This document shows positions 1 through 11,076 of a stretch of DNA of 64,000 nt, in pieces. The notes below the pieces were generated by a model. The model had not been told where the DNA came from. It saw only the letters and a program-made list of their open reading frames with translations, and made no database searches. Both the position numbers and the translations under genes were made by a program. Numbering within the stretch: position 1 is the stretch's first letter; each line of letters starts with the position of its first letter. The DNA is from Lampris incognitus. Taxonomy: Eukaryota > Chordata > Actinopteri > Lampriformes > Lampridae. Where the stretch lies: positions 27,068,224 to 27,132,223 of the forward strand of contig NC_079214.1 of the NCBI RefSeq assembly GCF_029633865.1, in the 5' to 3' direction.

Positions 1-175
1 AGTTTAGTCTGACTTGAAGTTCTGCTTTGACTAACCCCACTGACATCTTGTTCCTTTTATCTGACCAGACATCTTCCGTGTGGCTAAATACACACTCGGC
101 ATAGGCACTGCTGACGGGGACAGACAAAACAAAAGATACCACTTGGAGCAATGCATTTGCTTCTTTCTCCTTTTT
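1..175 (-). pseudogene. hAT transposase C-terminal dimerisation domain, fragment
   Basis: Read on the minus strand, this stretch keeps one open frame with the signature of the hAT C-terminal dimerisation domain: a VLSVPVSSAYAECVFSH segment followed by VWSDKRNKMSVGLVKAEL. In the family this domain pairs transposase monomers, and the SxAxxERxFS-like motif is its most conserved part. The window edge cuts the end, and no transposase lies directly upstream, so this is a fragment. It may belong to the same decayed hAT copy as the pieces at 2686-2801, 5947-6485 and 8060-8221, which are on the same strand in the right order, but that link is an inference. Confidence 0.6.
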
Positions 176-1071
176 GAAAAAAAAACCCATTTCTTGTCTG
201 GTGCCAGCTCTTCTGTTCTCTTGCACTCAGTTTTCGGGAATGCATGCTTCGTTTTACTACCATAAAATCTGTCTGCATGGCGTGAGATTAATTACCTGCG
301 CAATCAGCTCATCACTCAGTGAACATCCAGTAGACTAACGCTCTCATTTTCCAACTTCCGTATTGCACTGTCAAATTGTTAGAAAGGCTCCATTCACAAA
401 GCTGATGATTGACAGATCTTGGCCCGCCCCAAAGACCAGAATCATTGTGGGGCTAGCCTCCCAACGGAGATGAGAGAAAGTTTGCTACTAACCTAGCAAT
501 ATTACGTTTACAGTCTAATATTACGAGAAGACGATCTAAGTTGGAGTTTGTTTTTTTATCTATGCATGTGCGTCCATGAGGATATGTAAGCCCCCCCCCT
601 TGTCCTTAGTGCACAACAGTGACTTATTATTTGCTGAGATAACGTTAGCCTATTTTACATTGTTTAGATTAGCTGTAAGTGTCCGCTAGCAACGGAACCG
701 TTAGCCTCCTTTCGCCACAATATTTAGCTAGATCGTTTAGGACACGTTATGAATGTGTTATGGATCCTAGCCTATCGGGCCCGTCATTGATGTATTTGTT
801 ATGAGCGTTATTCTCTTTGTGTATGAGCTACATGTTTGGTTAGCTAGACTATATACTGAGCTAGACTATGTATACTTTCAGATCATCTGTTGTCGTCAGC
901 TATAGTCTAATAACGTTATAGCCTGATGTTTGACTTTGACTTGAATGTTAGATCTGTTCGTTTACTAATGGTAATATGATTTGTAATGTGTTACAGACCA
1001 CACAACATGTTAATAATTGCGAGACCAGTGAGGAATGCCCATGCCTTTGTGCCTTGGAATAAACTATAATC
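176..1071. other. No recognisable gene
   Basis: The short reading frames here have no recognisable domain. The sequence is moderately AT-rich and contains several TAACGTTAGC-like words. I see no splice-bounded exon, tRNA or transposon terminus. Confidence 0.5.
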
Positions 1072-1073
1072 TA

Positions 1074-2683
1074 CAAACCCCAATTCCAGTGAAGTTGGGA
1101 TGTCGTGTAAAACATAAATAAAAACAGAATACAATGAGTTGCAAATGCTTTTCGACCTATATTCTGTTGAATACACTACAAAGACAAGATATTTAATGTT
1201 CAAACTAATAAACTTTATTGTTTTTTTGCAAATATTCACTCATTTTGAATTTGATGCCTGCAACACGTTCCAAAAAAAAACTGGGACAGGGGCATGTTTA
1301 CCACTGTGTTACATCACCTTTCCTTTTCACAACACTCAATAAGCATTTGGGAACTGAGGACACTAATTGTTGAAGCTTTGTAGGTGGAATTCTTACCCAT
1401 TCTTGCTTGATGTACGACTTCAGTTGCTCAACAGTCCGGGGTCTCCGTTGTCGTATTTTGCGCTTCATGATGCGCCACACATTTTCAATGGGAGACAGGT
1501 CTGGGCTGCAGGCAGGCCAGTCTAGTACCCACACTCTTTTACTACGAAGCCACGCTGTTGTAACACATGCAGAATGCGGCTTGGCATGGTCTTGCTGAAA
1601 TAAGCAGGGACGTCCCTGAAAAAGACGTCGCTTGGATGGCAGCATATGTTGCTCCAAAACCTGTATGTACCTTTCAGCATTAATGGTGCCTTCACAGATG
1701 TGCAAGTTACCCATCCCATGAGCACTAACATACCCCCATACCATCACAGATGTTGGCTTTTGAACTTTGCACTAATAGCAATCTGGATGGTCCTTTTCCT
1801 CTTTAGCCCGGAGGACACGACGTCCATGATTTCCAAAAACAATTTGAAATGTTGACTCGTCAGACCACAGCACACTTTTCCACTTTGCGTCAGTCCATCT
1901 CAGATGAGCTCGGGCACAGAGAAGCCAGCGGCGTTTTTGGGTGTTGTTGATATATGGCTTTCGCTTTGCATGGTAGAGTTTTAACTTGTACTTGTAGATG
2001 TAGCGACTAACTGTGTTAACTGACAATGGTTTTCCGAAGTGTTCCTGAGCCCATGTGGTAATATCCTTTACAGAATGATGTCGGTTGTTAATGCAGTGCC
2101 GCCTGAGGGATCGAAGGTCACAGGCATTCAATGTTGGTTTTTGGCCTTGCCGCTTACGTGCAGAGATTTCTCCGGATTCTCTGAATCTTTTGATGATATT
2201 ATGGACTGTAGATGACGAAATCCCTAAATTCCTCGCAATTGTAGATTGAGAAACGTTGTTCTTAAACTGTTGGGACTATTTGCTCACGCAGTTGTTCACA
2301 AAGTGGTGACCCTCGCCCCATCCTTGCTTGTGAACGACTGAGCCTTTCGGAGATGCTCCTTTTATACCCAGTCTTGCCACTCACCTCTTTCCAATTAACC
2401 TGTTCACCTGTGGAATATTCCAAACAGGTGTTTTTTGAGCATTCCTCAACTTTCCCAGTGTTTTGTTGCCCCTGTCCCAGCTTTTTTGGAACGTGTTGCA
2501 GGCATCAAATCAAAATGAGTGAATATTTGCAAAAAACAATAAAGCTTATCAGTTTGAACATTAAATATCTTGTCTTTGTAGTGTATTCAATTGACTATAC
2601 GTCGAAAAGGATTTGCAAATCATTGTATTCTGTTTTTATTCACGTTTTACACAACGTCCCAAATTCATTGAAATTGGGGTTTG
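1074..2683 (-). mobile_element. Tc1/mariner element with ~220 bp inverted repeats
   Basis: A complete Tc1-type DNA transposon. The terminal inverted repeats run 1074-1294 and 2467-2683. They begin CAAACCCCAATTCC and end on an inner CTGGGACAGGGGCA block. Each outer end abuts a TA dinucleotide (1072-1073 and 2684-2685), the expected Tc1 target duplication. The long repeats fit the IR/DR subgroup. The transposase lies between them on the minus strand but is broken, so this copy can move only if supplied in trans. It lies about 110 bp from the 3' tail of the RTE element. Confidence 0.9.
1298..2321 (-). pseudogene. Tc1-like transposase, broken
   Basis: DDE transposase that would cut and rejoin DNA at the element ends. 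From the ATG at 2321 the frame starts MGRGSPLCEQLREQIV. A one-base gain near 2267 then shifts it, and the paired-type helix-turn-helix region (IARNLGISSSTVHNIIKRF) continues in the next frame. The catalytic core follows: WSDES, a FQQDHAKPHS block and SPDLSPIENVW, which carry the expected D, D and E. A second break, an in-frame TAG at 1774-1772, falls between the first two catalytic acids. The catalytic residues survive, so inactivation is by frameshift and stop rather than loss of the active site. The Tc1 assignment is secure. Confidence 0.88.
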
Positions 2684-2801
2684 TACACTCTGTGTACTGT
2701 GTCCTCACTGATACCCTGAGGGAAACGCTAGCTATACAAACAAATAACCACCTATACAGTCCTTATTAGTCCTCCCGAACACAAATTCCTGCATGACGTT
2801 G

Positions 2802-5800
2802 AGCTACTACTACTACTACTACTTTCGGCTGCTCCCGTTAGGGGTCGCCACAGCGGATCATCCGCTTCCACCTCTTCCTGTCTTCTGCGTCTTCCTCTGT
2901 CACACCAGCCACCTGCATGTCTTCCCTCACCACATCCATAAACCTCCTCTTTGGCCTTCCTCTTCTCCTCTTCCCTGCCAGCTCCATATTCAGCATCCTT
3001 CTCCCAATATACTCAGCATCTCTCCTCCACACATGTCCAAGCCATCTCAATCTTGCCTCTCTTGCTTTGTCTCCAAACCGTCCAACCTGAGCGGTCCCTC
3101 TAATATAATCGTTCCTAATCCTGTCCTTCTTCGTTACTCCCAGTGAAAATCTTAGCATCTTCAACTCTGCCACCTCCAGCTCCGCCTCCTGTCTTTTCGT
3201 CAGTGCCACTGTCTCCAAACCATATAACATAGCTGGTCTCACAACCATCTTGTAAACTTTCCCTTTAACTCTCGCTGATACCCTTCTGTCGCAAATCACT
3301 CCTGACACACTTCTCCACCCACTCCAACCTGCCTGCACTCTCTTTTTCACCTCTCTCCTGCACTCCCCGTTACTTTGGACAGTTGACCCCAAGTATTTAA
3401 ACTCAAATGCCTTTGTCACCTCCACTCCTTGCATCCTGACCATTCCACTGTCCTCTCTCTCATTCACGCATAAGTATTCCGTCTTGCTCCTACTGACTTT
3501 CATTCCTCTTCTCTCCAGTGCATACCTCCACCTCTCCAGGCTCTCCTCAACCTGCACCCTACTCTCGCTACAGATCACAATGTCATCCGCGAACATCATC
3601 GTCCATGGAGACTCCTGCCTGATCTTGTCCGTCAACCTGTCCATCACCATTGCAAACAAGTAAGGGCTCAGAGCCGATCCTTGATGTAATCCCACCTCCA
3701 CCTTGAACCCATCTGTCATTCCAACCGCACACCTCACCATTGTCACACTTCCCTCATACGTATCCTGCACCACTCCTACATACTTCTCTGCAACTCCTGA
3801 CTTCCTCATACAATACCACACCTCCTCTCTCGGCACTCTGTCATAAGCTTTCTCTAAATCTACAAAGACACAATGCAACTCTTTCTGGCCTTCTCTATAC
3901 TTCTCAATCAACATTCTCAAAGCAAACATCGCATCTGTGGTGCTCTTTCGTGGCATGAAACCATACTGCTGCTTGCTGATCGTCACCTCTCCTCTTAACC
4001 TAGCTTCTATTACTCTTTCCCAAATCTTCATGCTGTGGCTAATCAACTTTATACCTCTGTAGTTGTTACAGTTCTGCACATCGCCCTTGTTCTTGAAAAT
4101 CGGTACCAGTATGCTTCTTCTCCACTCCTCAGGCATCCTCTCACTTTCCAGGATTGTGTTAAACAATCTAGTTAAAAACTCCACTGCCATCTCCCCTAAA
4201 CATCTCCATGTCTCCACAGGTATGTCATCAGGACCAACTGCCTTTCCATTCTTCATCCTCTTCATAGCTGCCCTCACTTCCTCCTTGCTAATCCGCTGAA
4301 CTTCCTGATTCACTATCCCTACATCATCCAACCTTCTCTCTCTCATTTTCTTCATTCATCAGCCCCTCAAAGTATTCCTTCCACCTTCTTAGCACACTCT
4401 CCTCGCTTGTCAGCACATTTCCATCTCTATCCTTGATCGCCCTAACTTGCTGCACATCCTTTGCAGCTTGGTCCCTCTGTCTAGCCAATCGGTACAAGTC
4501 CTTTTCTCCTTCCTTGGTGTCTAATCTGTCATACAACTCACCATACGCCTTTTCCTTTGCCTTTGCCACCTCTCTCTTTGCTTTACGCTGCATCTCCTTG
4601 TACTCCTGTCTACTTTCTTCATCTCTCTTACTATCCCACTTCTTCTTTGCCAACCTTTTCCTCTGTATAATTTGCTGTACTTCCTCATTCCACCACCAAG
4701 TCTCCTTGTCTTCCTTCCTCTGTCCTGATGACACACCAAGTACCTTCCTAGCTGTCTCCCTCACTATTTCTGCAGTGGTTGTCCAGCCATCTGGCAACTC
4801 TTCACTACCACCCAGTGCCTGTCTTAACTCCTGCCTGAACTCCACACAACAGTCTTCCTTCTTCAACTTCCACCATTTGATCTTCGGCTGTGTCTTCACT
4901 CACTTCCTCTTCTTGGTCTCCAGAGTCATCCTACAGACCACCATCCGATGCTGCCTAGCTACGTTCTCCCCTGTCACCACCTTGCAGTCTCCAATCCCTT
5001 TTAGATGGCGCCTTCTACATAAGATATAGTCCACCTGTGTGCACTTTCCTCCACTCTTGTACGTCACCCTGTGTTCCTCCCTCTTCTTGAAATATGTATT
5101 CACCACAGCCATTTCCATCCTTTTCGCAAAATTGACCACCATCTGTCCTTCCACATTTCTCTTCTTGACTCCATACCTTCCCATCACCTCCTCATCACCT
5201 CTGTTCCCTTCACCAACATGTCCATTGAAGTCCGCTCCAATCACCACTCTCTCCTCCTTGGGTACCCTCTCCACCATGTCGTCCAACTCACTCCAGAATT
5301 CTTCTTTTTCATCCATCTCACACCCAACTTGCGGGGCATATGCACTGATAACATTCAGCAATAAACCTTCAATTTCCAGCTTCATACTCATCACTCTGTC
5401 TGACACTCTCTTCACCTCCAGCACGCTCTTGACATACTCTTCCTTCAGAATTACCCCTACCCCATTACTCCTCCCATTCACACCATGGTAGAAGAGATTG
5501 AACCCACCTCCGATACTCCTGGCCTTACTCCCCTTCCACCTGGTCTCTTGCACACACAGTATGCCTACCTTTCTTCTTTCCATCATGTCAGCCAGCTCTC
5601 TCCCTTTACCAGTCATAGTGCCAACATTCAAAGTTCCAACTCTCACCTCCACATGCCTACCCTTCCTCCTCTCTAGCTGCCTCTGGACATGCTTTCCCCC
5701 TCTCCTTCTCCTTCGCCCAACAGTAGCATAGTTTCCACCGACACCCTGCTGGTTAACAGTACCGGTGGCGGTCGTTGGTAACCCGGGCCTCGACCGATCC

Positions 5801-5946
5801 GGTATGCAAGTCTTATTTATGATCCGCATATTTGATTTGGCAAAGATTTTACGCCGGACGCCCTTCCTGACGCAACCCTCCCCATTTGTCCGGGCTTGGG
5901 ACCGGCACTAAGGATGCACTGGCTTGTGCATCCTCAGTGGCTGGGT
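2802..5946 (-). mobile_element. Full-length RTE-clade LINE (Rex3-like), with 8-bp TSD
   Basis: Non-LTR retrotransposon on the minus strand. Its 3' end is a TAC/GTA trinucleotide tail (2804-2823) after the sequence found at many fish RTE ends. Its 5' end has a 14-bp hairpin (arms 5906-5919 and 5926-5939). TGACGTTG is duplicated at 2794-2801 and 5947-5954, so the insertion is about 3145 bp and not 5'-truncated. Removing the element with one TSD copy rejoins an open hAT transposase frame. A 50-bp fragment of the same 3' end recurs at 41741-41790. The Rex3 label is from motif memory; the RTE clade is more certain. Confidence 0.85.
2838..5829 (-). pseudogene. RTE ORF: endonuclease and reverse transcriptase, two breaks
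   Basis: A single polyprotein frame in three pieces. The first (5829-4903) is an apurinic-type endonuclease: VGTLNVGTMTGKG, QETRWKG, SAYAPQVG, GADFNGH and a VDYILCRRR segment near its end. It is cut from the second piece by an in-frame TGA at 4902-4900. The second piece (4899-4324) is the linker, rich in lysine and tryptophan. A frameshift near 4340 leads to the third piece (4355-2838). This is the reverse transcriptase, with GPDDIPVETW, NYRGIKLISH, the catalytic FADDIVICSES, and a C-terminal LRWLGHVWRRD plus GRPKRR region typical of RTE. The protein would nick the target and copy its RNA there. Only two lesions in about 3 kb suggest a fairly young copy. The boundaries are the visible open frames; the true start could be upstream of 5829. 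Confidence 0.88.
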
Positions 5947-6485
5947 TGACGTTGTGCATGAGCAACAGGAAATATTCAAGCAGCGTTGCTTTATCCTCAT
6001 CACTGCTGTTGGCAGCATCAGCACCACTTCTGCACATAGCCTTCCAGATGTCAGGACAATCCTTCTTTCCCAGTGACAAAAAAATAACACTTCAGGGTAG
6101 GCCAACACTCAAAGATCCACTGAATTACAGGCAACAGAGATAACCAACGGGTTGGTACATATCTCTTTGTACTGAGGCATAAAAACTCACAAAACTATTT
6201 CGGAGATTCTGTTTTTTTGGCTAAGCATGAGAACTCGCTGTAGATTTTTAATACAGTGCATTCAACATCATAACCTCCAGCACTCAGAAGTCTGTTCGCG
6301 TTTTTCAGGTAGTTGTGGATCAATTGGTATTTGCAGTTGCCCTTTACGATGTGCGGACTGACTTCTTTTAGTTTTTGAAAAACTGAATTATGCTTGCCAA
6401 AATTTACAGATGCATTGTCAGCTCCTTATGCACTAATCTGGCTGACAGATTGTTTCAGTTCTATCATAGCATCCATGACACCCTC
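5947..6485 (-). pseudogene. hAT transposase (DUF4371/ZMYM1-like), middle fragments
   Basis: On the minus strand, two pieces fit hAT transposases related to ZMYM1 and other DUF4371 proteins. The first, at about 6485-6240, reads ADNASVNFGKHNSVFQKLKE, then SPHIVKGNCKYQLIHN, then a VLKIYSEFS segment. The second, at about 6079-5955, reads SLGKKDCPDIW and later LLEYFLLLMHNV. The second piece is interrupted by the RTE insertion and continues in frame for a short distance at 2801-2725 (MQEFVFGRTNKD). The frame also contains stops, so it is dead. A copia-like element adjoins at about 6485. The N-terminal piece at 8060-8221 may be the same gene. Confidence 0.6.
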
Positions 6486-7619
6486 ACCTTGTTCATCATC
6501 TACAGTGTTCAGATAGTAAAGTCTATTGTACACTTTGATGTCAAACCTGGTGCCATCCTTGTGGTTGAGGTGGTTGTGTCGTTCCCGAAAGTTGACTGCA
6601 GCTCCGTTGCCCGTCGTTGCTTTAACAGAGAAAATGTCTTGTGGATATGATGAAATGTGCAGCGCCTTCTTCAGCGTTGTCTTCACCCGGGGACCCTCAC
6701 TGTCCAGCAGGCAGACCTCCGCTTCACCTCTCTTCAGCACGACACCGCTTTTTTTCGTCCCGTCAGCCAATTCCAAAACGTGTGTCTCTGGCTGGAAACT
6801 GTCATCAAACCTCCTTAACTTTCCGATGTCGGTGATTATGTGTGATGTTGCACCCGTATGCCCCATGAGACCTCTCTGTTTTGCTCCACTGACCTGACAG
6901 TCATCAATTTTGAAAGCGAAAGTGTGATCCTGTGCATCCACTGCTTGTTTCGCATTGTCACGTCTTTTCCGTCTGCATGTGGTGTCTCTGTGAGTGGAGC
7001 TCTGGCAAACACTGCACCACTGTCTCTGTGCTCGACGCTCGCCTCCAGTAACGTTGCATGCCTGGGCTTTTTGCCCCATTTGGCCGCAGTTGTAGCAGGT
7101 TATGTCCGAGCTCTTTTCTTTCTCTCTCCCACTCACTCTCATTGTTGAGCTGCTTGTCTTCATCACGTTGTCATCATTCGGGTTGCCATTAAACTTCTCC
7201 GTGCTCTCATAACTTCTCAGCTTGGTTTTGAACTACGAAAAAGTTATCTTCTCATCACCCTGCGTTATGTGGATGGAAAACGGCTTAAATGATTCGGGCA
7301 AGCCTTTCGGAATCATAGCAATTAACAGTCCATCGCTAAGAACCTCGTCTGCATTTCTCAGCGCTGTTATAGCCGTTTCTGCACGAGTGATGTATTCTGT
7401 GACGGTCTCATTTGCCGCTTTCTGGAGAGATGTTAGCTCTGTGTAGAGGCTAATCACACGTGGCTTCCCTTTGCCAGCGTAGTGGTCCCCCAGTATCTCC
7501 ATTGCTCTTCTTCCATCGTCGGCAGCTTCTCTCATAACCAGGGAGAGACTTTTATCATCCAAAAATTGCATCAATTCATCATATGCATCTTCATTTTTCT
7601 TTGCATCTTCGGCAACCAC
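6486..7619 (-). pseudogene. copia-like Gag and protease fragment
   Basis: One frame with a single internal TAG at 7235-7233. The Gag part (7619-7236) contains SLSLVMREAADDGRRAMEIL and a YAGKGKPRVISLY block, then VTEYITRAE, as in copia-type UBN2 Gag. After the stop comes a CCHC zinc knuckle (CYNCGQMGQKAQAC) and a protease-like GHTGATSH motif, then an ELADGTKKSGV block. The related element at 19640 has VDCGATSH at the protease site, so the catalytic Asp here is replaced by His, and this protease is probably inactive. Integrase, reverse transcriptase and RNase H are absent. The Gag start upstream of 7619 is decayed. Confidence 0.75.
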
Positions 7620-7771
7620 GTCCTCATTTTCGTTGTCCTTCTGGCTCTTGTAATATGGTCTCTTTAAGACCGAGCAAACGCAGATGGCCTAAAAACTTGG
7701 TTTCTCATAACTCGTAACTTTTCTCATCTCCGTCAAAGCATAGTCTGTATTATCGGCTTCCACCTTCTCTT

Positions 7772-7785
7772 CTGGGCCCATAACC
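7772..7785 (-). other. Primer binding site, initiator tRNA-Met anticodon arm
   Basis: The minus strand reads GGTTATGGGCCCAG immediately after the LTR end CAACA. It is complementary to the anticodon stem-loop of initiator tRNA-Met, the half-tRNA primer known for copia-type elements. The same 14 bases occur at 19622-19635. Confidence 0.75.
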
Positions 7786-8059
7786 TGTTGACGTTGTCAA
7801 CTCTGAGGGCAGGAATACTGGCTCAACTAGACTCATTTCACGGAGAAAAATCACGCGTGAACTTCGTCGGTGTTGCTGTAACCGGAAAGGGTTTCTTTAT
7901 TTTGCGCATGCTGTTTTATAGACCACAGGTCGACACAACAGCGCCCTCTAGTGGTGACACCAGTATAAGAGTACATACGCATAACCTTGGCTTGGCCAAT
8001 ATTGTAAAAGTCCCGACAAAGGAGCTTGTCAACAGTAATGAAAAGCTTCCTTGAAGCTC

Positions 8060-8578
8060 TTTACTTAGGCTATATTTACTTTCAGGCATTGGAGGTGTTG
8101 AGACTGGTGCTGGAGTCAAATATTTTTCAAATGCCCCTCTTTGGCGTTCAGCCTCTGCTTCTTCTTGTTTTCTTTTTTTACGCTTTGCTGCACTTGACTG
8201 CATTCTGTAGCTCTTTTCCAAAATTAAGCACGGATCTACGTGGATGCTGTTTCTCCGCTGTAACGTACATTAACATTTCAAGTTTAATGCAAATCCGGTA
8301 TGGCATTCTGGGAGATGGAGTTCTTAGAGTTAGATTGACCGATACCATGGTTTCATTTGCGTTATTTCTTTTTATGGCATAATAATTATTCCTGATTGAT
8401 AGACATTTATTTGGCGTGCAAGCTTCATAGGAATTGTTGATATGTTAAAAAAATGCTACTAATAAAATAATAATATTAAATTAAAAATATATTGTACCCC
8501 CCCCCCCCTAATTTTGGGTCCCCTCGAAGATTTGGGCCCTTGTCGGCCTATGCGGAGATCCGGCCCTGCCTGGGGCTC
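8060..8578 (-). pseudogene. hAT element 5' end with N-terminal coding fragment
   Basis: The minus-strand frame from 8221 starts MEKSYRMQSSAAKRKKRKQ and continues EEAEAERQRGAFEKYL. This lysine-rich head is typical of ZMYM1-like hAT transposases. Upstream, 8222-8569 is non-coding and AT-rich with a run of C at 8500-8509. It ends at 8570-8578 with CAGGGCCGG, a common hAT terminus. The terminus abuts a SINE head at 8579. I infer that this is the 5' end of the hAT relic whose middle lies at 5947-6485. No 8-bp TSD could be confirmed. Confidence 0.5.
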
Positions 8579-8640
8579 GAACCCAGGACCGTCTTGCTGT
8601 GAAGCAACTGTGCTAATCACTGCGCCACCGTGCCGCCCTG
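8579..8640 (-). repeat. tRNA-derived SINE head, fragment
   Basis: On the minus strand this is the pol III head of the common fish SINE also seen at 38453-38992: GGCGGCACGGTGGCGCAGTG, then a GGGTTCGAGCCCC B box. The rest of the SINE is missing where the hAT terminus begins. Confidence 0.6.
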
Positions 8641-9173
8641 TGTTGAAAATATATCTTAAAATGAATCAAATAAAACCCCAAATCTGAAAATGTTATTTAC
8701 AAAACAATGTCTGATCATGACATGCTACAAATGTCCAATAAACAAAGTAGTGTCTGTAGCAACATAATAGTGCCAAAATCAGTTGTCAGATAAGACAGTT
8801 GAGCAAAACAAACACGTGAACAAAACATTTGAACAAAACATGCCTACAAATAAACAAACTAATGTCACCAAAATGGCACCAAAATCATCTACCTATTATC
8901 AAGTAAATCAAATGTGATAAGAAAATGAACTTAGTCAATCAATGTGAAACTTTTATTCAATCCAATTCAAGTTATTGTCATTAAAAACAATGTGCAGGCA
9001 CATGTTAAAAATGAAATAAGGGCTGCAGTGCCGCCAAACAGTGCAAGACACCATTTTTATCACAAACATGTAGTGGATTCAGGGGGCAGCCGGAAATGCA
9101 CCGCAGCCGAGACGCGCACCTGGCTGCCCCGAGTTCGCTACACATAAAACAGTAGTAAAAAGCTGTCCTCTGT
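8641..9173. other. No recognisable gene
   Basis: AT-rich sequence with several ACAAAACAT-like words. No domain, splice-bounded exon or transposon terminus was seen. Confidence 0.45.
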
Positions 9174-9189
9174 TGTTTGGTTTATTTCT

Positions 9190-9664
9190 TTTTTTTTATA
9201 AATTTATTTCTAGTTTTCCCCTTATCCCACCCGATTAACCCAATGGCATATGGCCGGAACTCTTGTCGAATAACTCCCCCGTCTCACGTTTCCACAGGAA
9301 GGAGATACTCGTAACACCAGCTTCCTTCAAACTCGTGTCGGCTGCTCTCGCTATTTTACACGCTGAAGCCTCGCATGGATTGCATCACCTTCAGGCCGCG
9401 AAGGAGGCGTAGGGAGAATGCTTTCAGTTGCTTGGCTGCAGGCGCCTGGGTGGGCCAGAGGGGTCGCTGGAGAACGACGAGTCCCCGAACACTACACCTA
9501 TCTACACCCACTATCCCTCGGGTAAGGGTGGCCTAATGAATGCCTTACCCCATGGATGCTCTGGCCATGACCGGTTACGGCAAGTCTGGGATACGAACCA
9601 ACCAGCCACATGACGATCGGACTGCAAGAACGGCGGTTTATTCTGCTCGGCCACCAGAGCGGCC
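9190..9664 (-). repeat. tRNA-derived SINE, full length with 16-bp TSD
   Basis: TGTTTGGTTTATTTCT is duplicated at 9174-9189 and 9665-9680. The head is on the right and reads on the minus strand: A box TGGCCGAGCAG and B box GGTTCGTATCC, each one base from consensus. The body continues leftward to an AAATTTATTTCT-type tail. This tail is shared with the SINE at 35466-35847, but the bodies differ. Confidence 0.8.
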
Positions 9665-9924
9665 TGTTTGGTTTATTTCTATGGTTTCAACACGGCACGT
9701 CCCCTGGACGGTGAACCATCACTGGTCATCATCGCCATGAGTGACGATGGCAACGTGCATAGCCGCGGGAACATATTTTGAGGAGGGGGGGGGGCTGAGA
9801 AAAAAGGAGGGGGGGTCGAGTTTTGCCAGGATTGACGTTATGACTATGCATAGCCTAGCCGCTTAAGATAAAACACTGATAAATGACTAGAATGCGAGAT
9901 TAGTTGCTACTGAGGGACAAATAG

Positions 9925-9941
9925 ACTCTCTCTCACTCTCA

Positions 9942-9997
<56 letters not shown>
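9925..9997. repeat. (CT)n/(CA)n microsatellite
   Basis: A compound dinucleotide run: CT repeats to about 9958, then CA repeats to 9997. Confidence 0.95.
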
Positions 9998-9999
<2 letters not shown>

Positions 10000-10714
10000 G
10001 GTGCCAGGCCTAACGTTATGGGCGCTGCTTTTCTATGCGGAATGCTTGTATGCTGACCGTGATGCTGAACATCAACACTCATTTATGCATGATACATAAA
10101 AGCACATCACCACACAAATGCAGACTGCTCGGCGGCAGCATAAAAAAAACAAACACATAAATATATGTAATATGTATGCCTATAGCCAAAGCACAATCTC
10201 CAAAACACAAATGCAGGCTGTGCGGTGGCAGCATATAGCCTAAAAATCAACCTATAATAACACATGGGCCTATCAGCCACATGCAGTCTCCAAACACAGT
10301 TGCAGGCTGCATGGCGACAGCATATAAAAATCAACCCATACATATAGACCTATCAGCCACAATCTCCAATCAAGAAATACATAATTGTCTTGCCTTACTG
10401 CCGGCCTGCATGCAGAACTCCAAACGTGGCCTTTCTCTCCGGGTTGGCACTGATAAAGTCCCTCATGCGGGCATCAATGTCCAAACTGTCCAATCAGAGC
10501 AAGGTGGGTCAGTCTTTTTCGCACCATAGTTGTGTGTAACCATGTCTTCAGATGGTGGAGAGCGGAAAATGTCCCCTTCAATGAAGCAGCTGAGATGGGG
10601 AGACTTAGGCAGAGTTTGATGAGGTGTGGGATCTCATCTGCTTGAGTTAGAGACGGTTGGAAAAAGGTGACCGGCGGCGAGGTTTCTTTCATTTCTTTCT
10701 TTCTATGATTTCAA
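9998..10714. other. No gene; imperfect ~75-130 bp repeated units
   Basis: No coding signal recognised. Between about 10100 and 10370 a motif (CAAATGCAGxCTG, GGCGGCAGCATA, AAAATCAACC, ACATATAGACCTATCAGCCACA) recurs about three times in direct orientation, giving a short degenerate tandem repeat. Confidence 0.5.
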
Positions 10715-11076
10715 CGGAGATTTGAGACATCCGGAGGAAGCTCGTAGTAGAGCCACTGTGCCTTCGCGTCGAAAGGAGCCAGCTGAGGTGGTTTGGGCAT
10801 CTGATTAGGATGCCTCCTGGGCGCCTTCCTTTGGAGGTTTTCCGAGCACGTCCAACTGGGAGGAGACCCCGGGGTAGACCCAGAACTCGCTGGAGGGACT
10901 ACATGTCCAATCTAACCTGGGAACACCTTGGGATCCCCCAGGAAGAGCTGGAGGGCGTTGCTGGGGAGAGGGACGTCTGGAGTACCCTACTTAGCTTGCT
11001 GCCACCGCGACCCGACGCCAAAGAAGCGGCTGATGAGTGAGGAATGAATGAATGAATGAATGAATGAATGTACCAT
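10715..11076 (+). mobile_element. Non-LTR retrotransposon 3' end with (GAAT)n tail
   Basis: A 3'-terminal LINE fragment. The plus-strand frame 10810-11040 encodes a typical C-terminus (VFRARPTGRRPRGRPRTRW, then WEHLGIPQEELEGVAGERD and LLPPRPD). It is followed by a tetranucleotide GAAT tail at 11041-11070. Only the last part of ORF2 is present and the reverse transcriptase core is missing, so this is a 5'-truncated insertion. I recognise it as an abundant fish LINE but cannot name the clade with certainty. Confidence 0.7.

Larger units (their letters stand above)
6485..7940 (-). mobile_element. Ty1/copia-like element, 3'-truncated, with 5' LTR
   Basis: A minus-strand copia-type retrotransposon. 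Its 155-bp 5' LTR (7786-7940) starts TGTTG, ends CAACA, and contains a TATAAAA box and an AATAAAG signal. Directly downstream is a primer binding site (7772-7785) that matches the anticodon arm of initiator tRNA-Met. Gag and protease follow, and the element stops near 6485, before integrase. No 3' LTR is found, so it is truncated. It lies inside the hAT relic and is related to the copia element at 19356-22529 (same domain order, similar protein). The left boundary is approximate. Confidence 0.72.

Noticed and set aside
2838-5829. Many plus-strand open frames rich in Ser, Leu and Pro
   Set aside because: They are antisense shadows of the minus-strand RTE ORF.
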